Below, in pieces: positions 34,365 to 44,555 of a stretch of DNA of 64,000 nt. The DNA comes from Butyrivibrio sp. LB2008 (GTDB lineage Bacteria; Bacillota; Clostridia; Lachnospirales; Lachnospiraceae). The DNA lies in the NCBI RefSeq assembly GCF_000621565.1, contig NZ_JHXZ01000016.1, positions 57,782 to 121,781 of the forward strand. The letters run 5' to 3'. Each line of letters opens with the position of its first letter. Positions within the stretch are counted from its first letter, which is position 1. The position numbers and the translations under genes were made by a program. The notes beneath the pieces were generated by a model. That model did not search any database. It saw only the letters and a program-made list of their open reading frames with translations, and was not told the DNA's origin.

Positions 34365-35579
34365 TCATACCTCGATTCCAAGCGCTTTAAATACCCTCGC
34401 ACTGTTATGATCATCATTGTATTTTTGCATCTTTTCACTTATTGAATGTCGCTTTTCAGCTCCGGGGTCATGTCCTTCAAGGACATCTTTCACAAAGCCG
34501 TATAACTCTTCGTAATTATATATTTCTTTGCCGGGAAGATAAGGCTTAACGTCTGGCCAGAAAAATCCACGTTCTTTCCCATAGCTTTCAAGATCATCCA
34601 GAGTAAAAGCAATCGGTCTGTCCTTGACAAGATAATCTATAGCCACAGAAGAATAATCGCTTATAAGCGCATCCGCATATCCAAGAATCTGATTGATCTG
34701 TATATCAGCCTTGAGCAGATTTTCATTTTCCAACAACTGTATATTGGAAAAATCCGTCATGTCGCATATGAGTTTTCTGTCCTGAAAAGGATGCAGCTTT
34801 ACTATCATCACTGTATCATTCTCAGCCAGAAGATCATTTAATCTCTTCATTTCTTCAAGAGAAACTACGACCGGCAAGCCCGTCTCTCCCTTGGGCTTTG
34901 TATGATTGTGCCTTTCGAGTCCCGGTGTACTTGTATTTCTAAAAGTAGGCAGCCAGAAAACATATTTTGAAGCCGGTCTAACATCCAGCTTACTCTGCCA
35001 TTCTTCATCCGGATGAAAAATATAATCCACCTTCGGATAACCTGTTACCAGCATCTGATCATCGCGAAGCCCGAAAATCTTCGCATAAGTTCTTGCATAC
35101 TCATCGCCTGTGACAGTCATATACTCGTAATGCTCTTCGTTAGGCGCAAATCCAAGCCTTGTCTTAAAACCACAGCCATGCCACAACATTACTCTCACCT
35201 GATCTTTTCTGCATCCAAGGGCAAGCCCGTATGAATCAGTCATAAAAAAATATTTTGCCAGACACAGGTGGTAAAAGAATCTGTCTCTCTTCTCAATATC
35301 CTCAGAATCCGCATCCTCCCAGGACAAAAACAATACATTCTCATATTCTGAAAACTTAGGCGCCCATTGGCTGGGATTTTTCACAATCCACACAAGCTTA
35401 TACCTTCTGTTTATACCGGCTTCTAACGCGTATTCAAACAAAGCTCTGGCATTATCGTCAAAATCCATTCCGTCTATGTGCGAACTTGCCATCGGTCCAC
35501 TGCGGAAAATAATAATATCCTCAAGCTTAGCATTTACATACTTAGCCCTATACTCTTCTTCATACTTAAAATCACCCAT
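34365..35579 (-). CDS. CDP-glycerol glycerophosphotransferase-like (TagB/TagF family)
   Basis: A 404-aa enzyme with LWHGCGFKTRLGF, WLPTFRNTSTPG, VKLHPFQDRK and ALISDYSSVAIDYL, the conserved motifs of the TagB/TagF family, which transfer polyol-phosphate from a CDP-polyol. It lacks the long N-terminal glycosyltransferase-like part seen in some members. Its stop overlaps the first possible start of the TagD fusion, so the donor-making and donor-using enzymes are neighbours. The start was chosen at the ATG behind GGGAGATG. Confidence 0.9.
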   Translation of the reverse strand: MGDFKYEEEYRAKYVNAKLEDIIIFRSGPMASSHIDGMDFDDNARALFEYALEAGINRRYKLVWIVKNPSQWAPKFSEYENVLFLSWEDADSEDIEKRDRFFYHLCLAKYFFMTDSYGLALGCRKDQVRVMLWHGCGFKTRLGFAPNEEHYEYMTVTGDEYARTYAKIFGLRDDQMLVTGYPKVDYIFHPDEEWQSKLDVRPASKYVFWLPTFRNTSTPGLERHNHTKPKGETGLPVVVSLEEMKRLNDLLAENDTVMIVKLHPFQDRKLICDMTDFSNIQLLENENLLKADIQINQILGYADALISDYSSVAIDYLVKDRPIAFTLDDLESYGKERGFFWPDVKPYLPGKEIYNYEELYGFVKDVLEGHDPGAEKRHSISEKMQKYNDDHNSARVFKALGIEV

Positions 35580-35584
35580 TACTG

Positions 35585-36751
35585 TCACATCTCCCGATTT
35601 AATCCCATTGCATCGACATACTTCCAAAAGATCTCTTCCTGCTTAAACCAAAAAATATCTTTCGGATCCACACCAAGTTTTATCAGCTTTTCTCTTGCTT
35701 CTTCAGAAGTATCCCTATTCTTCATTGTAATTACTATGCTGTCATAATCATCGGGAATAATGTCCCCATCCACATATCCACAAAACGCCTTGTCGCTGCT
35801 CTCTACTATATGCTTTTCATATGTTCTGCCAAGATCTCCGCTTCCATATAACGCTATATTTTTTCCAAGATCAGGAGATTTAATCCAATCGGGATCTATC
35901 CACATAAGGTTTCTGAATGAAAATCCCATCTGAGTATTTATCCCCTTTATAAGAAACTGCACTATATACAGTTCTGCCTGCGTTCTCATGTACTCGGTAA
36001 AATTCTTGTGACTGTACAATTTTCTAAAGTAGTTGTAGACATAATGATAGTTAAGCAAATAATTCGGATCGTCCACATGAAACATAGACTCCCGGTTGAT
36101 CCTGTAATGGTAATAAGCCTCATCAAGAATTACCGCCGTATTACATTCAAGTATAAAAGTAAGAGAAGTTACCTTATCTTCCGAAACTCTTATCTCATCA
36201 GGAATCTCCGGAATAATCTTCTTCAACATCGATGCTCTAAAAATCTTCGTGCACAAAGACCCGCTAAGTCCTTTATCGTGTTTCTTAAGATCAAGTATCA
36301 TTCGATTGCGCAACTCATCAATCTTTGCGCCAGTATATACTCCTGCCTCCACCGCATCTTTGGAAATATTGGAGTATGAACCTTCCTGCCAGTAATTAGA
36401 CGAAACCAGATCTGCATCGCTCTTTATCGCAGCATCGCAAAGCCTTTCGTACATATTGGGATCAATCCAGTCATCACTGTCTACAAATCCTATATATTTA
36501 CCTGCTGCCTTTTCAACGCCCAGTTTTCTGACACTTACAAGCCCGCCATTAGCCTTATGAATAACTTTTATCCTTGCATCTTTTTGCGAATATTCATCCA
36601 GCATTTGAGGCGAACCATCCGTAGATCCATCATCTATGCACAAAAACTCAATGTCTGTAAAAGTCTGAGCCAGCACACTTTCAAGACATTGCACCAAATA
36701 TTTCTCCGTATTATATACAGGAATAATTACTGTTAAAAAAGGTTCACTCAA
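35585..36751 (-). CDS. GT2 glycosyltransferase with C-terminal 'YGSG' module
   Basis: A 388-aa protein. The GT-A domain has VIIPVYNTEKYLVQCLESVL, CIDDGSTDGSPQML and GFVDSDDWIDPNMYE (donor/metal binding). The last 100 residues carry the Rossmann-like motif NIALYGSGDLGRTYEKH that recurs in other proteins of this cluster. The gene seems to start with TTG, preceded by GGGGA. It follows the deacetylase gene with a 17-base gap. Confidence 0.9.
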   Translation of the reverse strand: MSEPFLTVIIPVYNTEKYLVQCLESVLAQTFTDIEFLCIDDGSTDGSPQMLDEYSQKDARIKVIHKANGGLVSVRKLGVEKAAGKYIGFVDSDDWIDPNMYERLCDAAIKSDADLVSSNYWQEGSYSNISKDAVEAGVYTGAKIDELRNRMILDLKKHDKGLSGSLCTKIFRASMLKKIIPEIPDEIRVSEDKVTSLTFILECNTAVILDEAYYHYRINRESMFHVDDPNYLLNYHYVYNYFRKLYSHKNFTEYMRTQAELYIVQFLIKGINTQMGFSFRNLMWIDPDWIKSPDLGKNIALYGSGDLGRTYEKHIVESSDKAFCGYVDGDIIPDDYDSIVITMKNRDTSEEAREKLIKLGVDPKDIFWFKQEEIFWKYVDAMGLNREM

Positions 36752-36768
36752 CTATTTTTCCCCACATC

Positions 36769-37848
36769 TTACTTTAGACTTTCCAATGAAACCTTATACC
36801 TTACATAATCAACGAATCTGTCATATGATTCTTTACCGCCCTCAGGTCGCCAGATATCATATTCTTCAAACTCCGTTCTATCAAATATCTCTTTATGAAG
36901 CTTACCAAGCACAGTAGGAATTATTCCATACTTCATAGTCCCATCTTCATCACGCTCAATAAGCTCACTGTTTTTCTCAGAAATTGTAAATACAGGAACG
37001 TCACACACTTCTTCAACATCTTTGTGTCCGTCAGATACCAGAAAAGCATTCGGCTCAACCGCGTTCATACGCATAAACCTATACGTCTCTCTTCCGATCT
37101 CTCCCGCGCCATAAAATGCTACACGCGAATGGTTATTGCAAAAGCCTATGACATCGTCACACAATTCTTTTGCAGAATCACCGTATTCTCCCGATATATC
37201 CACACTATACAGTTGTTCTGCAGTAACAAATTTATTTCTGTCTTCGATCAGAACATCCAAAAGCTTTTTAAAATTCTCATAATCCACATCTCTCCAAAAG
37301 CTTGGATGTCCCTGCATGACAAAATAAGGGTATTCCTTGATTCTGTCATATTCTTCTCGGAAAAAATCAAGATCTACCACTCCTGTCTTTATCTCATAAT
37401 TGCATCTCATTATCAGTTGATGTGCTTTAGATAAGCCTTTTCCATCAACCATAAAAAAATAATTCTTTATCTCGGGGAAAAATTCTCTTAAAACACCGAC
37501 CGTCGTCTCGGTACTGTTATTATGTGGCGAGCCAAAACATATTGCAGCCTCGCCCAAATACTTCTTCATCAGACTCTGTGTCAACTGAATCGATTCTTTC
37601 TGAGTATCGGCAGATTCAGATGAAAACTCCGGTTCCGAATGATAATATCCGTGATTCCACAGTTCCGTTCCTCCGACTTTCATATCAAGCAAAGCTGACA
37701 CATATTCCTTTGCGGGATTCTCCAGGCTCTTTCCTATCAATCCATAACAAACAGGGACGTTTCGCTCCTTACAATACTCATAAAGCGAATAGAAACTTGG
37801 AAGAGTCTGCTCATCCAGATCATCAAACTTTAAAATAATGTACGGCAT
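36769..37848 (-). CDS. Polysaccharide deacetylase-like (NodB-type) with C-terminal 'YGAG' module
   Basis: A 359-aa protein. The N-terminal 220 residues have IILKFDDLDE (metal-binding Asp pair) and ELWNHGYYHSEPEF (His pair), typical of NodB/DUF2334-like carbohydrate esterases that remove N-acetyl groups. Residues 240-359 carry RVAFYGAGEIGRETYRFM, a Rossmann-like module found in its neighbours. Its ATG follows GGAGAGCGG. Cytoplasmic location is likely since no signal peptide is seen, which is unusual for cell-wall deacetylases and suggests a lipid-linked or nucleotide-linked substrate. Confidence 0.8.
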   Translation of the reverse strand: MPYIILKFDDLDEQTLPSFYSLYEYCKERNVPVCYGLIGKSLENPAKEYVSALLDMKVGGTELWNHGYYHSEPEFSSESADTQKESIQLTQSLMKKYLGEAAICFGSPHNNSTETTVGVLREFFPEIKNYFFMVDGKGLSKAHQLIMRCNYEIKTGVVDLDFFREEYDRIKEYPYFVMQGHPSFWRDVDYENFKKLLDVLIEDRNKFVTAEQLYSVDISGEYGDSAKELCDDVIGFCNNHSRVAFYGAGEIGRETYRFMRMNAVEPNAFLVSDGHKDVEEVCDVPVFTISEKNSELIERDEDGTMKYGIIPTVLGKLHKEIFDRTEFEEYDIWRPEGGKESYDRFVDYVRYKVSLESLK

Positions 37849-37876
37849 TTATCCGCTCTCCAATCAATATGACATA

Positions 37877-39460
37877 TTACAGATCAATCAGCTCAGATAC
37901 AAATTTCGCCGCTCTCTCGGCTGAATGACCGTCTTCCGATGCTCCGTATTTATTTAAAAAGTTCTTTACATCATTCGAATAACTATTCTCATCAAAATCA
38001 GTTATTATATCAGAAAGCTCCTTGTTATCTTTCGCAATCGCAAAAGGCAAACTGTAATAATCCAATAATAATGCCCTATCCTTTGTGATATATTCATCTA
38101 CATCCGGAGCATAAAGAAATACCGGCTTATTTACAAACGCTGGTTCAAACATAATACTGGAATAGTCAGATATCAGCACATCGGACGCCGCAACCAATTC
38201 TTCTGAATCATCATAATATGAAGCATTATAGACAAAACTGTTTGTCTCAACCTTATTGCTTTCTATAGCCACATCAGGATGAATCCTCAGAAGTATTACC
38301 CACTCACCGCCGAATCGATTTGTAAGCGCATCTCTAAGCATATCAAAATCAAGATCAACATCTCTCATATGACCGATCAAAGCCTTTTGATTAACAGATC
38401 TAAATGTAGGAGCATACAGAACTGTATGTACATCAGGTCTCAACGAAAGCTTTTCATAAACCTTTTCACGTACCCCTTCTTTAAAAAGCACATCACTACG
38501 CGGAGAACCAACCCTTACAAATTCACCGTCAAAATCAAATCCGCTTCGGCAAGTATCCTCATCAAAATCACTACCCACCATGCAATAATCCATTGCATCT
38601 GTATTATGGCGATAATAATCATATATACTTTTAGTTTCCATATGTTTAGTCATATGAAAATAAAAACTCTTAAGTGTTATACTTGCCCAATGTTTAACAT
38701 GTATATATATCTGTTCAGGTCGCTTTACAGCAAACTCAGGAATCATATCTCCGTAAATCCAAACCTTTGCAGTTTCAAGTTCCTCTATATATGCTTTCCA
38801 ATCTGACTGCGCTATTATCCTAACACCATCTATTACGTCCGATATATTTTTCTCCGTTATCCATACAAGATCGAGATCAGGCCTCATTTCCGCCAATTTC
38901 AAAAAAATCTGCTTTCCATGTCCTCCAAGACCGTCTCTGGCAAGTATCACTTTTTTAGAGGATATTTCCTTTTTAAGACAAGCTTTCGCATACTCTTTCT
39001 TCTCATCCACAACATCACAAGCAGTATCTGTCTGCTCCTCTTTACGCCTATTGGCTTCCATGTGTAAAAGAGAATATATATTCCGTATACCCATTTCTTT
39101 AAGCTGGGCATTTATATCATCACAATATCTGATGCTCGTAATAAGCACCACACACTCCTTTGATATTTCTTTTAATTTATCAGGCGAATTTACCTTCAGT
39201 TCTTTTCCGACAGGATAAGAAACATACTCACATAAGCCCCTATCCCATTTTGACGTATCATTATCAACTGCACCCGCAAACTTTACATTGTTTCCACATG
39301 CATTCAGTGCAAAATCCGCACCTTCACCTGTGCCGAACAAATATACAGGTGTCTTATCGGCTGCAGCTTCAAATTCTTTCCATGTTTGAGCACGTAAAGC
39401 CGCCTCTGATGTCTCATATAATTTTTCTTCAATTGCCTGATCTAAAAAGCGCATTCTCAT
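37877..39460 (-). CDS. CDP-glycerol glycerophosphotransferase-like (TagF family) with N-terminal 'FGTG' module
   Basis: A 527-aa protein. The first 130 residues include VYLFGTGEGADFALNAC and GAVDNDTSKWD, a Rossmann-like module. The rest is a TagF-type polyol-phosphate transferase: HVKHWASITLK replaces the HGxGxK region, and VLYAPTFRSVNQ, RIHPDVA and LISDYSSIMFEP are present. It is a second such enzyme in the operon, so one may start and the other extend the phosphodiester chain, or they may use different acceptors. Alternative starts lie within six codons. Confidence 0.87.
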   Translation of the reverse strand: MRMRFLDQAIEEKLYETSEAALRAQTWKEFEAAADKTPVYLFGTGEGADFALNACGNNVKFAGAVDNDTSKWDRGLCEYVSYPVGKELKVNSPDKLKEISKECVVLITSIRYCDDINAQLKEMGIRNIYSLLHMEANRRKEEQTDTACDVVDEKKEYAKACLKKEISSKKVILARDGLGGHGKQIFLKLAEMRPDLDLVWITEKNISDVIDGVRIIAQSDWKAYIEELETAKVWIYGDMIPEFAVKRPEQIYIHVKHWASITLKSFYFHMTKHMETKSIYDYYRHNTDAMDYCMVGSDFDEDTCRSGFDFDGEFVRVGSPRSDVLFKEGVREKVYEKLSLRPDVHTVLYAPTFRSVNQKALIGHMRDVDLDFDMLRDALTNRFGGEWVILLRIHPDVAIESNKVETNSFVYNASYYDDSEELVAASDVLISDYSSIMFEPAFVNKPVFLYAPDVDEYITKDRALLLDYYSLPFAIAKDNKELSDIITDFDENSYSNDVKNFLNKYGASEDGHSAERAAKFVSELIDL

Positions 39461-39501
39461 TCCCACTCATTTTTTGGATTTCAATTTACTTGTATGTCCT
39501 G

Positions 39502-40662
39502 TCATTCAGCCATAATAACCGGAGGCTTCCATAATATTGCTTCGTTTCGTATACCTAAATCATTCAACTCAGCTGCAATTTCCTTATAAATAGCTTCCTT
39601 CATTACCGCAACAATGATATAGTCATATTCAATTTGCTTTAGTTCACTTACTTTGGATACATTCTCCAATTCCGAGTTTTTATCAACCCAAAGCACCCAA
39701 TTAATATCCGGATTATCCAATGTCTGCTTATAATAGTTGCATCCTACAACACCTGCTCCATATAGAACCAGCTTCTTATCCGAAATATTTTCAAAATACG
39801 GCATTATAAATCTAACCGTCTGCCTTATAGGCGCAAATCCCATGTACTTTGTAAGTAAATATAACCTGGAAGTTATCACCTGTTCCAATTGAGGAATTAG
39901 AAGATGCGCCTTATCATGCTTTTTAAATCTGCTGAACAATCCACGATATAGCCTACCTACATCCTCCAAAGCATACGGATTCGCACATCGCAGAACTGAT
40001 TCATTATTATATCTATAGAAATAAAAAGCTTTGTGAATTATCTTTACTGACGAAGCACGCAAAAGATATGAATATACCAATTCGCGATCTTCTGCGTAAT
40101 GAATTGAAACATCCAATTCTGAAAAAACATCAAATAATAGACTTGTTCGAAATAGCTTTCCAACACTAAAAGGAAGAATTCCCTCATCATCCTTTCCTAT
40201 ATATCGAATCATATTTCCATAGAAATAATCTCCATCATTTATAAGGTTATATTCTCCCTCATCAAAATTATCATATATAGTTTGTATACCATTTTTGTTC
40301 TCAACATTTAACCCTGACGCCACTAAATCGCTATCACAACTCTGAGCTAACATACATTCCAACATTTCCGGATATATATAATCATCCGAATCTACAAACA
40401 TCAAATATTCTCCAACAGCCTGTTTTATCCCATTATATCTAGCTGTCACGACTCCCAGATTGTTTTGTGAAACTATCTTTATTCTATCATCAGCCTTTTC
40501 GTACTCACCTAGAATTGTTCCGGTATTGTCAGCGGATCCATCGTCAACACATATCACTTCAAAGTTTTTATATGATTGCGCAATAATACTATCCAAGCAA
40601 GCTCCAATATATTTTTCGCAATTATATATAGGAATAACTATAGACACTTTTTTATTTGTCAT
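39502..40662 (-). CDS. GT2 glycosyltransferase with C-terminal 'YGAG' module
   Basis: A 386-aa protein: SIVIPIYNCEKYIGACLDSI, CVDDGSADNTGTIL and MFVDSDDYIYPEML are GT2 motifs. KLVLYGAGVVGCNYYKQT starts the C-terminal Rossmann-like module. The ATG follows GAAGGA. From here to about 47 kb the DNA is visibly more AT-rich. Confidence 0.9.
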   Translation of the reverse strand: MTNKKVSIVIPIYNCEKYIGACLDSIIAQSYKNFEVICVDDGSADNTGTILGEYEKADDRIKIVSQNNLGVVTARYNGIKQAVGEYLMFVDSDDYIYPEMLECMLAQSCDSDLVASGLNVENKNGIQTIYDNFDEGEYNLINDGDYFYGNMIRYIGKDDEGILPFSVGKLFRTSLLFDVFSELDVSIHYAEDRELVYSYLLRASSVKIIHKAFYFYRYNNESVLRCANPYALEDVGRLYRGLFSRFKKHDKAHLLIPQLEQVITSRLYLLTKYMGFAPIRQTVRFIMPYFENISDKKLVLYGAGVVGCNYYKQTLDNPDINWVLWVDKNSELENVSKVSELKQIEYDYIIVAVMKEAIYKEIAAELNDLGIRNEAILWKPPVIMAE

Positions 40663-40732
40663 GTATTTTTTCCTTCAACAACACCCTTAAATGAAGGAGA
40701 TACTATATTATCTCCTTCATTCACAGTACTGT

Positions 40733-42232
40733 TTATATAAAACTAGCAATTGATATCACTCGGCTGTCTGGAACTCCACATTCAAACAACTCTTCCATAA
40801 TCTGCTTTTCTCTTAGAAGATTGCAAATAATAACTGCATCTGCCTTATCTTGCTCTATCAAAGTAGGTATTCTTTCTTTTGAAATAACTTCAAATTCAGG
40901 ATAACTTTCTTTATAAAACTCCCAATTCCTATCAGCTATAGCTATATCAATGCCCTCACATTCATTCAAGTCTTTAATAACAATTTGAAGAATATCAGTA
41001 ACACCATATAGAATAATTTTTTTTATTTTTCTTTTTTTTATTCTATCCGAAATCTCGACTCCATTTATTTTGTTTTCTAAGTATTTATAAATAATTGGAT
41101 AATAATAATCTCTGCGAACCTCATTCGTAATCTTTCCAATTCCTGTGCAATTTTTTATTGCATCCTCAACTATTCCTGTAGCCAATAACTGTTCAAAAAA
41201 TCTATCACGATGTTTATTTTTCTTTACACTGCTTTCCAAAACAGAATTATACTTCAAAACATCCTTATATTCCGTTTCATAACAACAAATATTATCCGTT
41301 ATTCTGTTCCACAGTTTTCTTCCATACTCTGATTTTATAATTACGCAACTTGCACCTTTGCCCGCATCTATGTCAGGCATTACATTCTCAATTCCCCAAT
41401 AATCTCCCAATATAATATCTGCTAAATTATTTTCACCTTTGAACTCACACTGATAACACGATTTTCTCAAATACAAATTTTCCAGAAAGCCTTGCATATA
41501 TAAATCATATAAATGATTTTCAATATATGCATTATTTTCGAACATTATCTTCATCGAAAACGCTTTCCAGCCCAATTCTTTGTCTCGGAATGAAATGCTT
41601 TTTAAGCCTTCTTCAGCATATTGTCCTCTTTTTAACTTTAAATACTTTTTCCACACCATTGGCGATGGAACACCATGGCATATAATTGAAACACAGAATA
41701 GCTTTCCACTACAATCACATACCAATTTCTTAACCGAATTCACTTGACAAGGCGTCCCCGAAAACAAAACATCAATTCCATTCTGTAAATCAGCAACAAC
41801 TACTGATAAACATTCAGAAATATCACTTTGTAAATACTTCGAGCCCATAATCAATGGCAATTCTTCAATATTTTTTACTCTAATATGCTTTACAGCGTAT
41901 TCTTTATCAAACGCTGCCCCATAGACTACTCCGCCTCTTTCTATAAAGCTTTTGGCCAATTCATAAAATATTCCGCCCGAGCTACTCACTCTTCTTATCT
42001 CATCATTTAAAGTCCACGCCGCAAATGCTTCCATCTGATAAGCATGTTCATATAACTTTTCTTCACAAATATCCACACACTTACCACAGTCAACACACTT
42101 ATTGTTGTCAACATTGGGAAATAAAAAGCCTTCTTTATTCTCTTTCATAGTAATACACTTGGAAGGACAAATCTCGGCGCATAGTCCACATCCGGTACAT
42201 TTCACTTCTTCTTTTGTAGAAATATTCCCCAT
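40733..42232 (-). CDS. Coenzyme F420 hydrogenase/dehydrogenase beta-subunit-like iron-sulfur protein
   Basis: A 499-aa protein. Two [4Fe-4S] sites of ferredoxin type are near the N-terminus: CTGCGLCAEICP and CVDCGKCVDIC. The middle has RVSSSGGIFYELA, FSGTPCQVN and CHGVPSPMVWKKYL, the FrhB/FdhB family signature. The end has KIILYGVTDILQIVI, the same module type as other proteins here. Such proteins often sit next to polysaccharide pyruvyl transferases in Firmicute and Bacteroidete glycan loci, as here; the redox reaction is unknown. AAAGGG precedes the ATG. Confidence 0.88.
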   Translation of the reverse strand: MGNISTKEEVKCTGCGLCAEICPSKCITMKENKEGFLFPNVDNNKCVDCGKCVDICEEKLYEHAYQMEAFAAWTLNDEIRRVSSSGGIFYELAKSFIERGGVVYGAAFDKEYAVKHIRVKNIEELPLIMGSKYLQSDISECLSVVVADLQNGIDVLFSGTPCQVNSVKKLVCDCSGKLFCVSIICHGVPSPMVWKKYLKLKRGQYAEEGLKSISFRDKELGWKAFSMKIMFENNAYIENHLYDLYMQGFLENLYLRKSCYQCEFKGENNLADIILGDYWGIENVMPDIDAGKGASCVIIKSEYGRKLWNRITDNICCYETEYKDVLKYNSVLESSVKKNKHRDRFFEQLLATGIVEDAIKNCTGIGKITNEVRRDYYYPIIYKYLENKINGVEISDRIKKRKIKKIILYGVTDILQIVIKDLNECEGIDIAIADRNWEFYKESYPEFEVISKERIPTLIEQDKADAVIICNLLREKQIMEELFECGVPDSRVISIASFI

Positions 42233-42236
42233 CTAA

Positions 42237-43313
42237 TTAACCCTTTTCCAAAGAATTTGTCATGACTGCATTCTTTAAATATCTGATTGAATCTTCTCGT
42301 TTATCATTTATTTTTTTGTTTATCAATTCAAAATCTATATCATCGTTAATCTGTGGCAATTCACTTACAAATAATCTTTCTTTAATATCACCATAGGTAA
42401 GTAAAGTTGAAAACCTACTCTTCATGCTTTCTACAACATATGTATAAAATGGAACTCCAAATTTTATAGAAAAAATAGTTCCATGATACGAATTTGTGAT
42501 CACATATGCCGCATTTTTTATTAATGATAAAAAGCCTTCTATACTCTCGTAAAATACACATTCACCATCAGGAAACAAAATCTCAGAATTTTTTTGCCAT
42601 ACAGTATGTTTTACCTTCAATCCTCTTCTTGATGCTATTTCATTCACAAGAGATGCTGTTTTATATACATTCTGATCATGGTCTAACCAATAAAAAAATA
42701 TATAATCATTTTTACTTTCTTTGTAAAAATCATTTCCTTCAAGAAGATCATTATACAAATCTACATCAAGCAAAAGCGTAGGATCAAGCACGCACTCACA
42801 TTTAATCCCTGACATCTCAGAAATAAAATCTGTATGTTCCTCTTCCCTTACTGATAGATTTGCAAATTTAGATAGAGCATCATCAAAAAACTCTTTCTTT
42901 ACCATTGCCTCGTTAACAGAACACCCCAAACTAGCCGCATATGATATTTTCTTTACATTTTTACCAACATGTTGAAGTAAATATTCTTTATAATCCCATT
43001 TAGGATTCCATATCTGATCACTTCCTACACAAACAACATCATATCCTCTACCATCAATAATATTCGTTGTTTGTTCATCCATCCCACATTGTTCGATAAG
43101 AAACTCTTTAAATTTTTTTCTCTTACTATACCATCTTACTTTGTCATATTCCGATTCATATACTTTTCGATACGCAAAACTATAAGGAAAATAATTGATT
43201 ACATTAACAGATACATCTTCAAACATACTTATTGCCTTATTTAACGCAAAGCATTGTAATACTGCCCCATAATTATCTGCAAATTGAAATGTCGCTATCC
43301 CAACTTTTATCAT
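42237..43313 (-). CDS. Polysaccharide pyruvyl transferase family protein
   Basis: A 358-aa protein with FQFADNYGAVLQCFAL near the N-terminus, CVGSDQIWNPKW in the middle and VITNSYHGTIFSIKFGVPF toward the end, the hallmarks of the CsaB/WcaK family, which adds a pyruvyl ketal from phosphoenolpyruvate to a sugar. It precedes the F420-beta-like gene by four bases. Some family members have other activities, so ketal formation is likely but not certain. Confidence 0.88.
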   Translation of the reverse strand: MIKVGIATFQFADNYGAVLQCFALNKAISMFEDVSVNVINYFPYSFAYRKVYESEYDKVRWYSKRKKFKEFLIEQCGMDEQTTNIIDGRGYDVVCVGSDQIWNPKWDYKEYLLQHVGKNVKKISYAASLGCSVNEAMVKKEFFDDALSKFANLSVREEEHTDFISEMSGIKCECVLDPTLLLDVDLYNDLLEGNDFYKESKNDYIFFYWLDHDQNVYKTASLVNEIASRRGLKVKHTVWQKNSEILFPDGECVFYESIEGFLSLIKNAAYVITNSYHGTIFSIKFGVPFYTYVVESMKSRFSTLLTYGDIKERLFVSELPQINDDIDFELINKKINDKREDSIRYLKNAVMTNSLEKG

Positions 43314-44511
43314 AATTTTTAATTTCCTTTTTCACCTCATAATCAATATATATATAATCCCTATCTAACTTTAAATCTTTCTTGCATAATTCATTTATTA
43401 TCTCACTATATACTTTTACAGAAATTATAATAAAATCATCACTATTTATCTCCTTTGGAGAAATAACGCAGTCAATGTTTTGCTTCTGCAAATCCGAATC
43501 AATAAAACCACATATTGTTACTTTTCCAAATTGAAGCAGATACTCTCTGAGCTTTATATTTTTTTCTGTATACCCCCATATCAAGAATCTTGATTTTTTC
43601 ATATTGATTCTTTGTATTATTCCATCAATAATTTTCTCTGCCAATAGTCTGTCATTTTCTTTAATATCAAATAAACAAAGCGAATCTATTCTTTGCTGTA
43701 ATTTTCTTTTTCCCAATATCGTATTCAACTTTTGAACTTTTTGCATTGATTGCTCAAATAACTTACCAATAATTATATATTTTAATTCAAATACCCCAAC
43801 TATCCTTCTATCAATCTCTTGCAATGTGTTATAGTTGTGGCTATGACTATCACTCCTCTCCACATAAGAAAACAAACAATTATTTATGTGTCCCACCTTC
43901 AATTTATATGTAAGCGGTAATAACATTTGCAGATTTTGCCCAATCCTGCTTTCATATATCTTTCCATCTTTAAATATTTCAAAAAAATCAAATGACCTTA
44001 CAAGAAATAGCGCATTGGCACATCCACAATACTCTAATAAGATATCATTAAATAAACTCCCAGATATATTTTTATACTCAAGATATCTTTTAACCTCACC
44101 GATATCATTTTCGTCAACAACTCTCCCTCTACACATAACCATTTGATATTCTTGGTTTTTCTTTAAAAAATCAACTTTGACCTCTACATGTTCTGGAGAA
44201 ATATAATCATCCGAATCCATCCACATCAAATACTCGCCTTCAACAAATGGAAGTGCCGCATTAATTGCTGCTGCCTGCCCTTTATTACTTTGCTTAATAT
44301 ATTTGTACTTAAATTCTTTATTACATTTAATAATTTGGCCCATGTATTCATTGAAAACTGTTTCTGTTTCATCTGTAGAACCGTCATTTACAAAAATCAA
44401 TTGTATTTTCTTATAGCTTTGAATCAACAAAGAATCAAGGAATCTATAAACATATTTTCCACCATTAAAGCACGGTACTATAATTGTTACATAACCCTTG
44501 ACAGCGTTCAT
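43273..44511 (-). CDS. GT2 glycosyltransferase with C-terminal Rossmann-like module
   Basis: A 412-aa protein: VTIIVPCFNGGKYVYRFLD, FVNDGSTDETE and LMWMDSDDYISPEHVE are GT2 motifs. The C-terminal 110 residues begin SRFLIWGYTEKNIKLREYL, a variant of the module in its neighbours. The start is the ATG behind AAGAGG; a longer reading adds 18 residues of low quality. Its end overlaps the pyruvyl transferase start by 41 bases, implying coupling. Confidence 0.9.
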   Translation of the reverse strand: MNAVKGYVTIIVPCFNGGKYVYRFLDSLLIQSYKKIQLIFVNDGSTDETETVFNEYMGQIIKCNKEFKYKYIKQSNKGQAAAINAALPFVEGEYLMWMDSDDYISPEHVEVKVDFLKKNQEYQMVMCRGRVVDENDIGEVKRYLEYKNISGSLFNDILLEYCGCANALFLVRSFDFFEIFKDGKIYESRIGQNLQMLLPLTYKLKVGHINNCLFSYVERSDSHSHNYNTLQEIDRRIVGVFELKYIIIGKLFEQSMQKVQKLNTILGKRKLQQRIDSLCLFDIKENDRLLAEKIIDGIIQRINMKKSRFLIWGYTEKNIKLREYLLQFGKVTICGFIDSDLQKQNIDCVISPKEINSDDFIIISVKVYSEIINELCKKDLKLDRDYIYIDYEVKKEIKNYDKSWDSDISICR

Positions 44512-44555
44512 ACGTTTTCCTCTTTTTCGTTTACAATATATTGGATAGAAAAATA

